Shown: positions 1-12,068 of the stretch, in pieces
How positions within the stretch are numbered: the stretch's first letter is position 1
How the letters are laid out: each line of letters begins with the position of its first letter
Source of the DNA: Bombyx mori
Lineage: Eukaryota > Arthropoda > Insecta > Lepidoptera > Bombycidae
NCBI RefSeq assembly: GCF_030269925.1
Contig: NC_085119.1
Coordinates: 16,651,001-16,715,000, forward strand
Direction of reading: 5' to 3'
DNA: 64,000 bases
Made by a program: the position numbers and the translations under genes
The notes under the pieces: generated by a model
Seen by the model: the letters and a program-made list of their open reading frames with translations, nothing else
Database searches by the model: none
What the model was told of the DNA's origin: nothing

Positions 1-337
1 TACTTAGGACACCATTGAACCTTTCTCTGGTATCACGAAACCAACAATTGCTGGGATAAAGCGTTAATTCAGTAGTTACCGCACAATGCGTAGCCCCGGG
101 TTCCAAGTTGCATGTTAGAACGGTGTTGGATGCCGAAGAAATAGCACTGCTAGACTGATTTAATCAGTATCATTACCCACTTTAATCACCGTTTTGTTTC
201 AGTTTAGTAATTTTTGATTTTTTCAGATTTATTATTTCACATCATGCTATGTATCTTGTGCTGTGTGTTCAGTATTTCAAATTTAGAAATCGGCAAATTT
301 AATACTTTGAATGAATTTTTCTCTACCTAATTACTAG

Positions 338-400
338 TAGCCTCGGGGATTATTCCAGTTTCACCGGTTTGAACTTGGAATGGGCAGTTGAATTCACGAT
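338..400 (-). mobile_element. Degraded Jockey-type LINE 3' end (possible)
   Basis: The run 'tagcctcggggattattcca' resembles the 3' end of the Jockey-type copies further on (for example 27165, 'tagcctaaggggctattcca'). Only about 60 bp is alignable by eye and there is no T-run at its left, so it is an old scrap at best. Confidence 0.3.
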
Positions 401-404
401 CAAG

Positions 405-482
405 CGCGTCGTAAGTGGCTATGAGAGTCCATAGATATTACAAAATGAATGCCGTCACTTTCCTTACGACATGCGGCGGAAG
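405..482 (-). mobile_element. Degraded Bm1 SINE fragment
   Basis: 'gagtccatagatattacaaa' followed by 'atgaatgccgtcac' matches, with many changes, the minus-strand Bm1 text 'gagcccatagacatctacaa' followed by 'cgtaaatgcgccac'. It is an old fragment. Confidence 0.35.
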
Positions 483-2633
483 TCTCAATAATAATCTTAC
501 CATTCAAAACAGAACACACGATATGATTTGCGGTTGAAAAAGATAAACTTGCTAAATTATTAAGGAATGAGTAACAATTTTACATTTATTTTTTGGATCC
601 AGAGCTTTTGCAACTTTGAACTTCTACAACGTATATTCCGTCGTTGTCCAACCAATATTGGCTATATACAAAAAGTATGGTTGTTTTTATTGAATCAAAG
701 TTAAAATTAAACGGCTTATCGATAAGCACACTTGTCCATGTTGTTAATTCCAAAATTAGACAGTTTTTGTCATACAATTCGACGTGACACAACCTTACGC
801 AGAATTAAAGTTCAAAAGTTGTGCACATAGCTGCGCTTTGTGTATAAACAAATAAAACTGAGGCAACTGCCGTAACATAGATCAACGAAGCAATTCCGTA
901 CGAGATAAACTCGCAGCTGTTTATCGCACGCTTGAGAACAGCTCTCGTTGGCTGCACTGTTTTTTTTAGTTTCCATCCAGCTTGGTTAATTTTACGCTCC
1001 TGAAAACTGGTTCACGCTTATTTTTGAAGATTTCTTTCAAAAGTTTGAAGTGTTACAAAGCTTATGTTAGTCGTGAATATTTAATGTGAATTTTCATAAT
1101 AATACCTCAAACTGTAACTTTACGACAAATAACAGCCCATTTAAATCATTACATATATGTATAATGATTATATTATATTCAAACATTTCAACATTTCATA
1201 GGTATGTGATAAAATTCATGTGATTTTGAATACGTTGCAGATACGATTGAAAATTCGAGTGATGGTGAGTTAGGCAGCCAAAAAATACTCCAGCGAAAGT
1301 TGATTTGGAAATGGTAATTGCATCTTTACCTCTTTGCCTATTTACATTATTATAATGCAAGATCCACTCAAAAGTAAATTACCCATTACCAATAAATACC
1401 ACACCATCCAAGTCCGTTTTTGATTCATCCGAAATCGCTCCCATCATCCCACAGCGGAGTGCGGTTGACAAAACTGTCGTTAATAATAAATCAAGCGGCT
1501 GGCTGTAACGTGTTTGTTTTTAATTAGTGAACGAACGAGAGTTGTTGCAGCCAACAGATCTGCGTTTTAATGCTTTAGATTAATCGACTCCAAATCTCTA
1601 CTATTTGATATATCACTAATCTAATATGGGACTTAATTTTTTCTGAAGTGATTTCCGGCTGTAGTGTGTATGTGGGTAAAAAGATTCATTTGTCCTGGTT
1701 TAAGCAGCTGCTATTTCGTTATATATCTCTTTTTGAAATCGATATCCTTACTGATTTTCAGTACAAAATTTTTTGGGCATGCAACTTTACATGCTCAAAC
1801 CAGTGAACCTATTAGTGAAACCATGGTTCAGAATAGAAATAACCCCTGCACTCGAATATATTAAGTGTATAATCTATGCCCTGCACTCTTCAGGATGAGG
1901 TTAAAAAATAATTGACGCTAACTATAATGTAGCGTTGGTGTTGGGCGGAGTTGGTCTTTAACTAACAAATATTTTTATCTGATGAACAAGAAAATGACTT
2001 TATGTACATCTCAATGTCTAAGATATGACCAGTTGACTCAGTGAATAGCCATCGATAAATAGTTCAATCTATTTCGACAGTGAAGCATCAATCGTTTCCA
2101 CTTTGTAGGGTAGGTCCACTTGTGTTTTTTCACAGACATTACTTTTATATGCAACAATTCAGTAGTCGATGACCGTCAAAATTTTCCACTTTTAATTGGC
2201 CCAAGGAGAATTTTCCCCTGTGTTATGGGTACAGTGTATTGTACAGATAGCACACTCTGAATACCAATTATCTTACACAAAGACTTAAGCTTTGACCCGT
2301 GCCAAACAACTTGACTAGTCAGACGGCGTAATAGAAAAAGGAATTTGATTTTAAATATTTATTATAGAATGCTTAAAATGACGTCATTTCTTTTTTTCTG
2401 AAAACCCACGATTCCGAGCTTGCAGTTAGTAAAATGTAGTTTAATTGCAAACAGTTTTGAAATGGTTTAATGACGCTAATTTCTTTAGCAGCATGCCGCT
2501 AGCTATTCGTGTATGCAACATTGGTATTCTGGCATATTTGTCGTACGCTATGCGATAAGTTATTCGTGTAAGTGATTTAGATAAATTCACCTGCGTTCAT
2601 CAAGGTGAGAACCCCTGTAAGCTTAAAAAAAAG
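483..2633. other. No gene seen
   Basis: AT-rich sequence with only short chance reading frames (68 codons or fewer). I see no domain, splice-bounded exon or recognised repeat. A 10-bp core (TTGGCTGCA) recurs in opposite orientation near 937 and 1548, too short to define an element. Confidence 0.6.
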
Positions 2634-3074
2634 TTTTTTTTTTTTTTTTTTATTGCTTTGATGTGTGGACGAGCTCACAGCCCACCTGGTGCCAAGTGGT
2701 TACTGGAGGATTCTACAACGTAAAATGCGCCACACACATTGAGATATAGTTCTAAGGTCTCAGTATAGTCACAACGGCTGCCCCACTCTTCAAACCGAAA
2801 CGCATTACTGCTTCACGGCAGAAATAGGCGGGGCGGTGGTACCTACCCCTGCGAACTCACAAGAGGTCCTACCACCAGTAATTACGCAAATTATAATTTT
2901 GCGGGTTTGATTTTTATTGCACGATGTTATTCCTTCACCGTGGAAGTCAACCTTGAACATTTGTTAAGTACGTATTTCATTAGAAAAATTGGTACCAGCC
3001 TGCGGGATTCGATCACCGGTGCATCGCCCGATACAAATGCACCGGACGTCTTATCCTTTATGCCACGACAACTA
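2634..3074 (-). mobile_element. Bm1 SINE, near full length
   Basis: Reads on the minus strand. It begins on the plus strand with a T-run and 'attgctttgatgtgtggacg' (the Bm1 A-rich tail) and ends at the tRNA-like head, whose B box ('gggattcgatcacc', reversed) and A box ('ctttatgccacga', reversed) are both visible near 3008-3070. Body landmarks 'cccacctgg', 'cgaaacgcattactgcttca' and 'gaggtcctaccaccagta' are present. Bm1 is a non-coding RNA polymerase III-type SINE; the small reading frames across it are not genes. Confidence 0.95.
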
Positions 3075-3345
3075 GTCCTAATTGGTTTGTAATATAGGTG
3101 TAACAACTCTCCCCTCTCCAAAATGAATGAAATATTCTAACGTAAATTGTGTTTCGGAATACATAGATCTCTCTGCCTGTCTCTCTACATTAAAAATACA
3201 GTATTATTCTCAATAGTAACCCGGCACTAAATCCGGCATTTATTCAACAACTAATACGATCATAAAATAATAATTAGGAAAAAAAAAGGTTTCGAGGCTA
3301 TAACCTCGGTAGGAGAAGCGTGATTATGTTCTTAGGCAAAACTGA

Positions 3346-3780
3346 TTTTTTTTTTATTGCCCTTGTAGGCAAACGAGCATACGGCTCACCTGATGGTGAG
3401 TGGAAACCGTCGCCCATGGACTTCAGCAATGCCAGGGGCAGAGCCAAGCCGCTGCCTACCGCTTAATACTCTCCACAAGCCTCGTTTGAAGAAGGACATG
3501 TCATAGCGCTCGGGAAACACCGTGGAGGGGAGCTCATTCCATAGCCGGATGGTACGTGGCAAAAAAGATCTCTGGAAACGCACTGTGGATGACCGCAGTG
3601 GCTCCAGGTAGTATGGATGAACTCTACTCCGGTGGCGGGCGGTGCGATGGTAAAAACGAGATGCCGGTATCATCTCGAACAATTCCTCAGAGCACTGCCC
3701 ATGGAACATACGGTACAAAATATAGAGGGAACCAAAGTCCCTCCGCAGACCCAGAGGTTCCAAAAAACGCATTACTCACA
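3346..3780 (-). mobile_element. CR1-like LINE, 5'-truncated 3' end
   Basis: Minus-strand copy of the last ~435 bp of a non-LTR retrotransposon. The T-run at 3346 is its tail ('tttattgcccttgtaggcaa'), and it carries the C-terminal end of a reverse transcriptase ORF. Related fragments occur at 8447, 27688, 32842, 41862 and 43651, all covering the same 3' end. The 3' terminus closely resembles the Bm1 tail (see findings). Confidence 0.85.
3386..3772 (-). pseudogene. C-terminal fragment of CR1-like LINE ORF2
   Basis: A 128-codon open stretch inside the truncated LINE. The motif RTIRLWNELPSTVF near residues 73-86, followed by FKRGL, is typical of the region after the reverse transcriptase domain in CR1/Rex-type LINE proteins. 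The endonuclease and reverse transcriptase domains are absent because the copy is 5'-truncated, so it cannot encode an active enzyme. The frame has no stop over this length, which suggests a fairly young copy. The first methionine is not a real start; the coding sequence simply enters from the lost 5' part. The clade call (CR1 rather than L2 or Rex) is by eye. Confidence 0.75.
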
Positions 3781-4564
3781 TTACACTGTTAAGTTAAGAA
3801 AATTGGGTTAGCGTCGCGTACGCTTTGTATATTTTTTCATCTAAAAATAGACTCGTTAATAATTTTGTAGAATGAGTACAATTCAAAGTTTTTGCATATT
3901 TTTTTTCTTTAGTTTTGAAAGTGGTGAGTAATTTCCATATCTGAGTCTACATCTGAAAGTACTGACTTTACGTGAATAAAATTGTTAATTCGAAGATACG
4001 TCTGTTTGTTTATCTCAACTTTACGTTTTACAAAGTTTATTGGCACTGCGAGGGGCTCACGTGATATTTCCCAGTCCGGTTAATAATTAGAAGATTAGAT
4101 TGTGCGATATTAGTCTTCTCCAGCTCCTATTTGACTATCATCAATTTTATTAATAGAACATTATTTTATTATTGTACTTTTTATACTTCTCTCTAAAATA
4201 GTACTCTCGTGAACTCCTAAAGGTTGGTAAAATTCAATTTCAATGCTAATTTATTCATACGATCAAATAAAGCGATCCAAAAATGATTTTAAAGCTATAT
4301 AAACTTTGATATATTTATTTTAGATAGCGTTTATATCGTAGTGTTGAAAACCTATCACAAAACTCTAAATTACACGAAGGATTAGATTATAATATTATGT
4401 AAATTAAATGATTAGTATCCACGAATATTCTTTTAACCAAATTAGAAGTCCATTTAATTAAGCACATGTACGCGATATGTAAAAAAATATCCCAAATATT
4501 ATACAGCCAAGAAGCTCAGAGTACAACATAAGTCCAGGATTGTAAGTCATACAAGTATGATATC
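3781..4564. other. No gene seen
   Basis: AT-rich, no recognised repeat or coding signal. Confidence 0.6.
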
Positions 4565-4858
4565 CGGTGAAGGAATAACACGGTGAAGGAATAATATCGT
4601 GAAATAAAAATAAAACCCGCCTAATTATAATTTATGGGGCCTCATTATTGATGGTAGGACCTCTTGTGAATCTGCACGGGAAGGTATCACCACCCTGCCT
4701 ACTTCTGCCGTGAAGCAGTAATGCGTTTCGGTTTGAAGGGTGGGGCAGCCGTTGTAACTATACTTGAGACCTTAGAACTTATATCTCAAGGTGAGTGGCG
4801 CATTTACGTTGTAGATGTCTATCGGCTCCAGTAACCACATCTAAGCAATAAATAAAAT
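4565..4858 (+). mobile_element. Bm1 SINE, 5'-truncated with a tail deletion
   Basis: Plus-strand Bm1 from 'ggtgaaggaataa', which is duplicated at the junction, to 'ctaagcaataaataaaa'. About 32 bp of the usual tail ('ttaacaccaggtgggctgtg' and following) is missing between 'gtaaccac' and 'atctaag'. The tRNA-like head is lost. Confidence 0.9.
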
Positions 4859-4935
4859 ACTAACATAAGACCAACAACGACTAGACGTAGACTAAGACAG
4901 AGACTTGACAAGAATTTGAAAAGAAACAAAGATCA

Positions 4936-5161
4936 TCACTACATAGTATAAAACAAAGTCACTTTCTCTGTCCCTAGGTATATCTGTCTGTCCCTATGTA
5001 AGCTTAAATCTTTAAAACTGCGCAACGGATTTTGATGCGGTTTTTTTTAATAGATAGCGTGATTGAAGAGAAAGATTTATATGTATAATAACATCCATTA
5101 CATAGTGGAGAAATCAATAATAAACTACAGTTTCCGAAGCGAAGCGAGGGCGGGTCGCTAG
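4936..5161 (+). mobile_element. Non-autonomous Helitron
   Basis: Starts TC after A ('a|tcactacatag') and ends 'gggcgggtcgctag|t', the CTAG end followed by T expected of a Helitron inserted between A and T. The 3' end has a GC-rich stretch ('cgaagcgaagcgagggcggg'). Internal text 'gcgcaacggattttgatgcg' is a common lepidopteran Helitron sequence. It has no coding capacity. Confidence 0.85.
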
Positions 5162-5650
5162 TATGTACATAAAACAGGCGACAAAAGAACGAACCGACTG
5201 TTCACCAATCTTTTATACCTAACAGTCTGATTACTGCGTGCCATAAACAGCCAAGAGAACGGTCCCAAGCCGCGCAGACTCACAACACCAGTAAAGTACT
5301 CATCTGAATCCAATTAACGCCTCCGTTATTCCATTAAAAGCGATACTTAGATGTCGCGTACCCAACATTATTGTGATATCCAAACGTTCCTAATTCCCCG
5401 AAGGCAGACCGTCCGGACGATTCAATTACAAATAACAAGTGTACATTGCTTTAGTTTGTGTCGCGCGTACAAGTGAAATATTGCTCCTCAAATGGACGCT
5501 ATATATGGTGCTTCGTGTAGATTATATTTTGAATTCTAATGCAGATTTATTGGTACTACTTCTTACGTATAGAGAGATGTGGATGAAAAATTCGGCGGTC
5601 GAGATTGTGCAACGATGCTATTAGGTTTTTTTTCGTAGTTGGGTGTTTTA
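5162..5650. other. No gene seen
   Basis: A 61-codon chance frame at 5439-5624 shows no domain. No recognised repeat. Confidence 0.55.
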
Positions 5651-5954
5651 TTTTTATATTTTTTTATTGCCTAGATGAGTGGGCGAGCTCACAGCCCACC
5701 TGGTGTTAAGTGGTTGTGGGGTGTAACTGGAGCTCATAGACATCTACAACGTAAATGCGCCACCCACCTTTAAGTGGTTACCAGAGTTCATAGACATATA
5801 TAACGTAAATTCCGCCATCTACCTTGAGATATGAGTTCTAAGGTCTCAGTATAATTACAACGGCTGCCCCGCCCTTCAAACCGAAACGCATTACTGCATT
5901 ACACAACAGGTCCCACCACCAGCAATTACGCAAATTATAATTTTGCAGGTTTCA
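5651..5954 (-). mobile_element. Bm1 SINE, truncated, with internal duplication
   Basis: Minus-strand Bm1 tail and body. The segment 'ttaagtggtt ... cataga ... acgtaaat ... cc' occurs twice in succession (5703-5771 and 5772-5824), the second with its own changes. Part of the body (the 'cttcacggcagaaataggca' region) is deleted between 'cattactgcatt' and 'caacaggtcc'. Confidence 0.88.
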
Positions 5955-6784
5955 TTAACGATGAGGTGGCCAGTAGCAGTGGTGAGTTAGTTATAGGAAT
6001 ACACAACATTCAGTGTTTTCAACAAATACCTCTTTGTCTTTGATAAAAAGATTGATTTGAGTATATACATATTATAACTTCTTGCAATGTCCATTGTAAT
6101 GGGTTCTAATTGTTAGTTTTAAAAAAAATATGTAGATTTTTAAAGTTGTTTTGTTGTAAACATTTATATGGACAATGCATTAAGAATGAATTAAATTAAC
6201 ACATTATTGAAACCATTCCCGCACAACTAGTTGTAAGCTGATTGTGCTGTGATGAAAACCTTTCTGGCAAGGTTTATTGACAATTGTTTAATATAAATAT
6301 CAAATTAATGTAAATAAAATAAAAAAAATGTAATGTAAGTATCAATTTCATCGGATAAATCATGCTCAGGTGACAAACAGATAGACAAATGCTCATTTTT
6401 ATTTTTAACCAAGGCTTATGTGTGAGCTATTTCTCGGACTTAACTTTGAAACTTCATCGTGTTACGTGACGTGTTACGGCACATTGAAACCACAGAGTAA
6501 CATCTAGTTGTTGGATAGAATTACTATTCGCAAAGACAAACAGTTTGTAGGTCACGGCTAGTAATGCGAGAGATTTGCGGTTGGCGGTAATTTAATTTTT
6601 ATTTATTTTTTTGTTAAAATAATATTTTAAATCGATCAATACAATTAAGGAGCAATCATATGTCTACCGGCTCTGGTATCGCGTAACAATAGTTGGGCCG
6701 TCTAAAGCAATAGTAAAAAAACAGTTAATAATGAGTTTTCTTTAAACATTTACGCATATTCTAAGCATTGTAAATTTATTGTTA
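5955..6784. other. No gene seen
   Basis: AT-rich, nothing recognised on either strand. Confidence 0.6.
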
Positions 6785-7199
6785 CTAGAGGTGCCGCAGT
6801 AGTCGAAATTCGACTATAATTAATTGGAATTGTAAGTTTGTACACTATTGTTATTGTATTTTATACTTCTATAATCACAAATTTCGCCAAGACTGCACTA
6901 TAAAGAATATTAACAAAGACAAACAATATTTAATCTATTCTCAATTTGACAACAGACGTCAAGAACAAAAGTTTGACAATAAATAGTATGCATGCGTGTG
7001 TGCGTCAAATACATGGTATGTAGTGTGTGTAATGTTTTCTTTATTGATTTAATGTATCTTTTATGCATTACTTAAAAAAAAAGCATCGTGCACTTCTTCC
7101 CTATATTCTCTATAAGTGTGAAAAATTTTATACTTCTCCGTCCGCGCAATTTTCGTAAAAAGGGATACAAAGTTTTTGCTTCACTTATTAATATATAGA
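6785..7199 (-). mobile_element. Non-autonomous Helitron (hairpin family)
   Basis: On the minus strand it starts A|TCTATATATTAATA and ends with the palindrome AGTCGAATTTCGACT, a short spacer and CTAG|T. These are the 5' TC, 3' hairpin, CTAG and A/T host site of a Helitron. A second copy with the same ends lies at 18791-19229. No reading frame. Confidence 0.88.
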
Positions 7200-7433
7200 T
7201 AAATGTAATTGAAATATACATATTAAATTTAATTGATCTGATGAATTGAAATCTAATCAGGGAAAATAAATAATTATAAGGTAGTACATAAATTTTAATC
7301 GGCGGGTTAATTAATCATAGGCCACTGGCGTCGAGTGGTTTATTTCATTAGAAACTTTTGATACCTCTGTTGTAAACGCTGTTTGTGCGTGAACATATGA
7401 CTGTAGTATTTTAGTTTTTAATAATTTTAATTT

Positions 7434-7670
7434 AATTTTTTTTATTGCTTAGAAGCGTGGACGAGCTCACAGCCCATCTGGTGTTAAGTGGTTACTGGAG
7501 CTCATAGAAATCTACAACGTAAATGCGCCACCCACCTTGAGATATAATTTCTAAGATATCAGCATAGTTACCATGGCTACCCCACCCTTTAAGCCGAAAC
7601 GCATTACTGCTTCACGGCAGAAATAGGCAGGGCGGTGGTACCCACCCGCGCGGACTCACAAGAGGTGCTT
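7434..7670 (-). mobile_element. Bm1 SINE, 5'-truncated
   Basis: Minus-strand Bm1 tail and body from the T-run to 'ggactcacaagaggt'. It stops just short of the recurrent truncation point seen in other copies. Confidence 0.9.
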
Positions 7671-7730
7671 GTGAGGTGAGACCTCGACTTTTAAATTCTA
7701 AGGTGCTTGCTGGCATTCTCATGTTCATAT

Positions 7731-7773
7731 CTGCTATAGGCTCCAGTAACCACTTAACACCAAGCGGGTCATG
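7731..7773 (+). mobile_element. Bm1 tail scrap in opposite orientation
   Basis: 'ggctccagtaaccacttaac' and 'accaagcggg' match the plus-strand Bm1 tail, about 60 bp from the end of the minus-strand copy at 7434-7670. Together they form an inverted pair. Confidence 0.6.
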
Positions 7774-8446
7774 ATGTCGTTCATCATTTATATACTTTAG
7801 CAAGAACTTAATATAAAACTCAATATTAACATTCTCATCTGTTCATTACGCTACTAACTACATGATAGGGTTTTATTCGCTAATGATTTGATATTTGATA
7901 AGGAAATTCATTTTTTGATAAGCTCTGCTTGTGAAGAAGGCCTTTGTAGGGGTTTTTCTCTCCCAGACGTAATGTGTGTTTAATAGGTAAGGATAAATGA
8001 TTATCTCATTCGTTCTACACGGGAAACTACTATTACGTAACCACTCTGATTGGAGCTTCGACTGGAATCCAAACGTCTGCATTGAAAACGTCTTGTAAAT
8101 ACTGAGAACTGAATTTGTCTCTTACCAAACTGCAGATAACGTCACAAAATACAGCATTTTACCTGAAAACAAATAAAACTATTCAGACATTGTTTTCATT
8201 CGTGAAGCAATAATCAAGTACTGAACGTACCACGAACGTAAGAAATGAGGAAAACATGAAAGTCGACATTGTGAAAAGAATTAGGGTTGCGTCTCTGTTG
8301 ACTTAGAAAATTTAAAATTTTTTGGCTGTAATATCGTATCATATACCATCGCTGTCGCGAATCGAATGTTAAGGGCAGTGGATGTGTCAATCCATTTGAA
8401 ACTTAAATGACTTTGCTAACTGTTGAGCGTTACGTAGACCAAGAGA
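7774..8446. other. No gene seen
   Basis: Only a 69-codon chance frame at 7873-8082 on the minus strand. No domain, no recognised repeat. Confidence 0.55.
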
Positions 8447-8538
8447 GACTTCAGCAACGCCAGGGGCAGAGCCAAGCCGCTGCCTAACGTTAAGTACTCT
8501 CCACAAGCCTCGTTTGAAGAAGGATATGTTATAGCGCA
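8447..8538 (-). mobile_element. CR1-like LINE fragment
   Basis: 'gacttcagcaacgccagggg' and the following text through 'gaagaaggatatgttatagc' match positions 3420-3510 of the CR1-like copy closely. Both the 3' tail and the 5' part are missing. Confidence 0.8.
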
Positions 8539-8624
8539 TCGTGGCCTAGCAGATTCTATGGAAGGGTGAACACTATGGTGTTTTTACTATTATGTATTCT
8601 CTGTTTAATAAATGACTCATATCA

Positions 8625-8840
8625 GCCCACTGAGTTTCTCGCCTGATCCTCTCAGCGGGTCGCGATTCCGATCCGGTAGTAAATTAATTTGCGAAGCAGT
8701 TGCTCTTGAGTTGTTAGGTCTCCTTCGGAGGCGCTCGAGCAGCTGTTAGCAAATCCCACCCCTCCTGGCTGAGCCTTTGCTCGCCTGGTGAAACTGGAAA
8801 GGCCTCCGGGCCACCAGTAATCTTTCAATCATAAAAAAAT
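8625..8840 (+). mobile_element. Jockey-type LINE 3' end, family B
   Basis: Plus-strand 3' end reading from 'cccactgagtttctcgcctg' to 'tctttcaatcataaaaaaat'. The same family is at 35060-35373 (+) and 40267-40719 (-). Its upstream part (TTCCGATCCGGTAG) is shared with the Jockey-type family A element at 55360-58478, but the last ~120 bp differ, so the two are sister families. Confidence 0.75.
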
Positions 8841-11238
8841 GGCTCATGATGCTTATGGACTTTAACAAGTCTAGCCTAGTGAAGTGATTACACGTTCTGC
8901 ACATATATTTTTGTGAAAATCACTTTTATACAATTTTCTCTTGTAAATTTTTTATAAGTGTTTTGTATTTTTCCGCGCATTCAAGAGCCGTGAAATTTTA
9001 AGTTAACATTACATTTAAATCTGGTTACATCTGGTGGTATTCAGAATTAACTGCTATGTGTTTAAGCCATAAAAAACGTTTTAATGTGGTAAGAGCAAAT
9101 AGTATGAAATAGTAAATAAATTTATTTGTGATATCCAATCGAAATGCAGGAGAATTTACCTTAGAGCCAGCTCTTACGCACACGTATTAATCTATTGTAT
9201 TAAAATCACTATTATTTTTATGATACGGTAATCGGCCCTAGCTTCACGCAGAATATCTTCGCCCTGAAACTAAGCAAACTTCAGTAAGCTGAGCAACGAA
9301 GCCGAAAATGAGACGAAATCAAATATGAACATTCATAATGAGCAAGACAAACAAATGCTCCCCGATATTTTGTATCGCACAATAGGGCAGACCGAACCAT
9401 TCTTGGACCTTTTTACTGGGATGCCGTCACAATAGCCCCGTTATGGGTATTACATATTCTGATGCAAATACCGGCGCTGGGTGTGAGAAGTTTGCTAACC
9501 GGCGAATTTGAATTTTGAAGAATACCAGTATGCAAATCAGGTTTCGCGTTTTAACACGACTCTCGGGTTTATGTGTTAGCCTATTTTTTAATTAAGCATT
9601 TTTAAAATAAAAATATAATATTTTGTTGTAATTGACTGCAACTTTGCATTATTTTCTGATCCGAACCGTATTGCTAGATTTATCATTCTTACGAATAGTG
9701 CGCAGACCGTTGGCTAGTTTGAATTTGAGTCTTGAGCTTACATATCAATAAGAAAATCTCAATCTTTTGACTGAAATTGTAAGATGATATTTAAAGAGAT
9801 TGTAGTAGTCACGTAAAACGACAATCCAAAAGCCACTGCCCAGACGAAGATCGCGAAATATGTTGTTTAGGCAATTTCACAACTTGTCTGGCTCTGCATA
9901 GGCCCAGCACACGTCCTGGTTGACAAGCGGGAATTAATTGAAAACGCCCGGCGTCACTTTGATTTATGGTCCGGCACGGTATCCTCTTTGTATCAAATAT
10001 GTGTTGTTAAGACGCTTTGTTTGACTACTGGAAGGCGAGCCACTGTTTTGTTTAAGTTGGGACATTAATTGGTGTTTTGTTGGTATTGCTTCCTTGTCCA
10101 GTCGAGAGGTAACTTGTGCTATGAGACACTTTGATTCCATTGATGAAAAATACCTGTGATTATCAATAAGAATCAAAGCTGTTTTTATTTTTAGCTATAA
10201 ACTATACATTTTTATCAACAAAATAGTGTTAGGGAAAGCGGGATATTAGTAGTTTCAAATAAAGTGTGAGTATGTGTCTGGATATCATTCTTAAGCTTAT
10301 GTTAGACATGTTACAGTGCATTGTTAATATTTATGGATAATCTATATATGATATAGCTACAGTATTAAAGTTATGTCATTATTCGTTAAAACACATATTT
10401 TAAATGAGACCAGTAGGTTAATCTACAAACCTTCAAAGGCAAATGTAATCGACATGTATGTAAATCTATGAAATAATTTCCGCCACGGTCCAATTCGTAA
10501 TGCCTTAACTAAAACATGAATATGTATAATTTTCCTTCAATAATTCCCTGCTGCCATAAAAGGGGTTTTCACGTATGTTCGTTTAAAAGCTTCACCGGAG
10601 CTTCTAAGCCCTCCTACACTAAGGCCCATTGAAATATTCATGTAAAAATTATATCGTGTTTTTAGAACTTTTTTGTGTTTGAAAGCTTCGTTAGACGGCT
10701 TTTTGCTTTCAAGGTCTTTTAAATAAAGTCACAGCAGAGAGTGAAATTGCGTCGTTTTGGATGAAAACATTTTTGGTAGGTAATACAAAACTTTATTAGA
10801 GTTGAATTCGGGGAAATTGTACAAAGATTTCACGTATTCTTAAAAATTAAGTTCTGTCCGTATTATCAAATTAAACAATTTATAAAAGTAACTATTTAAA
10901 TAGATTTTAAGATATCTAGTGAATTAAATCATAAAAATTGCTCACTTTTTTAATAATCTATGATCTTGAGTCATTAAATTACATTTGCATTTGAATTATT
11001 CCCAATAATAAATAGAAAAAATTCAGCTTCTTTTTATAAAAAAGCAATTTAATTTATAACTATAAACAAATCTGAATAAATAAACAAACAGTCTGCATGT
11101 TGAGCCGAATTGCGATCAATTGAGATCAAATTGTGTGGTCTGATTTGAAAAGCGGGAAAATCGTTAACTTATTTGCGGCGAACTATTCTACTTTGGAATG
11201 AATGCCCTCTATGCTGTATCTCGAGTACCTACTATATG
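8841..11238. other. No gene seen
   Basis: AT-rich. The longest frame is 70 codons (9964-10176, minus) with no domain. Nothing recognised. Confidence 0.6.
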
Positions 11239-11257
11239 AAGTCGTTATGATCTAAAG

Positions 11258-11659
11258 CAGGGGTTCCCAAACTTATTTTGTCTACAACCCACATTGAAAA
11301 AAAAATTTTTTTTAAAGCCCTAATTTTTTCACCTTTTTAATTTTTTTTATTGCTTAGATGGGTGGACGAACTCACAGCTCACCTGGTTTTAAGTGGTTAC
11401 CGGAGCCTATAGACATATACAATTCAAATGCGCCACCCACGTCGAGATATAAGTTTTAAGGTCTCAGTATAGTTAAAAACTTACATAAAAGCCACTATAG
11501 CCAGAGCTCAGTCGGTGTCTAAGAGTCCTCTTAGATGAAATTACAAATCGCCATCCAAGCCTCTACACAACGCACCATTTTTTTCTGGGTCTCTTACCGA
11601 CCCCTTTGAGGCCTGCAGCGCCCACAAAGGGGCGTTATCGCCCACTTTGGGAAAGGCTG
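11258..11659. mobile_element. hAT-type MITE, itself hit by a Bm1
   Basis: Ends CAGGGGTTCCCAAAC at the left and, reversed, CAGCCTTTCCCAAAG at the right: imperfect terminal inverted repeats starting CAG, as in hAT elements. The flanking octamers 'atctaaag' and 'gcctaaag' match at 6 of 8, consistent with an 8-bp target duplication in the head of an older Bm1. It has no transposase. About 140 bp of its 402 bp is a later Bm1 insertion. Confidence 0.75.
11339..11478 (-). mobile_element. Bm1 SINE tail inside the hAT-type MITE
   Basis: Minus-strand T-run, 'attgcttagatgggtggacg' and on to 'aaggtctcagtatagtta', then the MITE sequence resumes. It is a 5'-truncated Bm1. Confidence 0.9.
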
Positions 11660-12068
11660 GCCTAAAGGATAAGACGACTGATACCTACGTATCGAGCGAT
11701 CCAACTATACCAGTATTCGAATCCTGCAGGTACATACATAGATACAAATATTTCTAATGAAATGCGTACTTAATCAACGTTCACGAATGACATCCGCGAC
11801 GAAGGATCATGTAATAAAAATCGATTCTGTAAACATTATAATTTACATAATTAATGGTGGCAGGGCACGTGAGCATGGATAGGTACCATCAGCCTGTTTC
11901 TGGCGTAAAAGGGTTTCGGTTTGTAGGGTGGGATAGCTGTTGTACTGTAAAATACCGTATTTTAAGGTGGGTGATGTCGTTTACATTGTTGATGTCTGTG
12001 GACTTCAGTAACCACGTAACATAGGTGGGCCGGGAGTACGTTTACGCATATAAGTAATAACTAAAAAT

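Larger units (their letters stand above)
11239..12068 (+). mobile_element. Bm1 SINE, full length, old, split by a hAT-type MITE
   Basis: The head begins 'gtcgttatgatctaaag' (11241-11257), is interrupted, and resumes at 11660 as 'gcctaaaggataagacg' with the B box 'agtattcgaatcctgc'. The body continues to 'cacgtaacataggtgggcc' and a degraded A-rich tail. Divergence from the consensus is high, so this Bm1 is older than most others here. Confidence 0.85.

Noticed and set aside
937..1560. Possible large inverted repeat around TTGGCTGCA
   Set aside because: Only about 10 bases match, which is expected by chance over 600 bp.
2907..3121. Paired 61- and 64-codon frames near 3 kb, and a similar 61-codon frame at 52655-52840
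   Set aside because: They translate the Bm1 SINE body, which is non-coding; the similar peptides only reflect shared repeat DNA.
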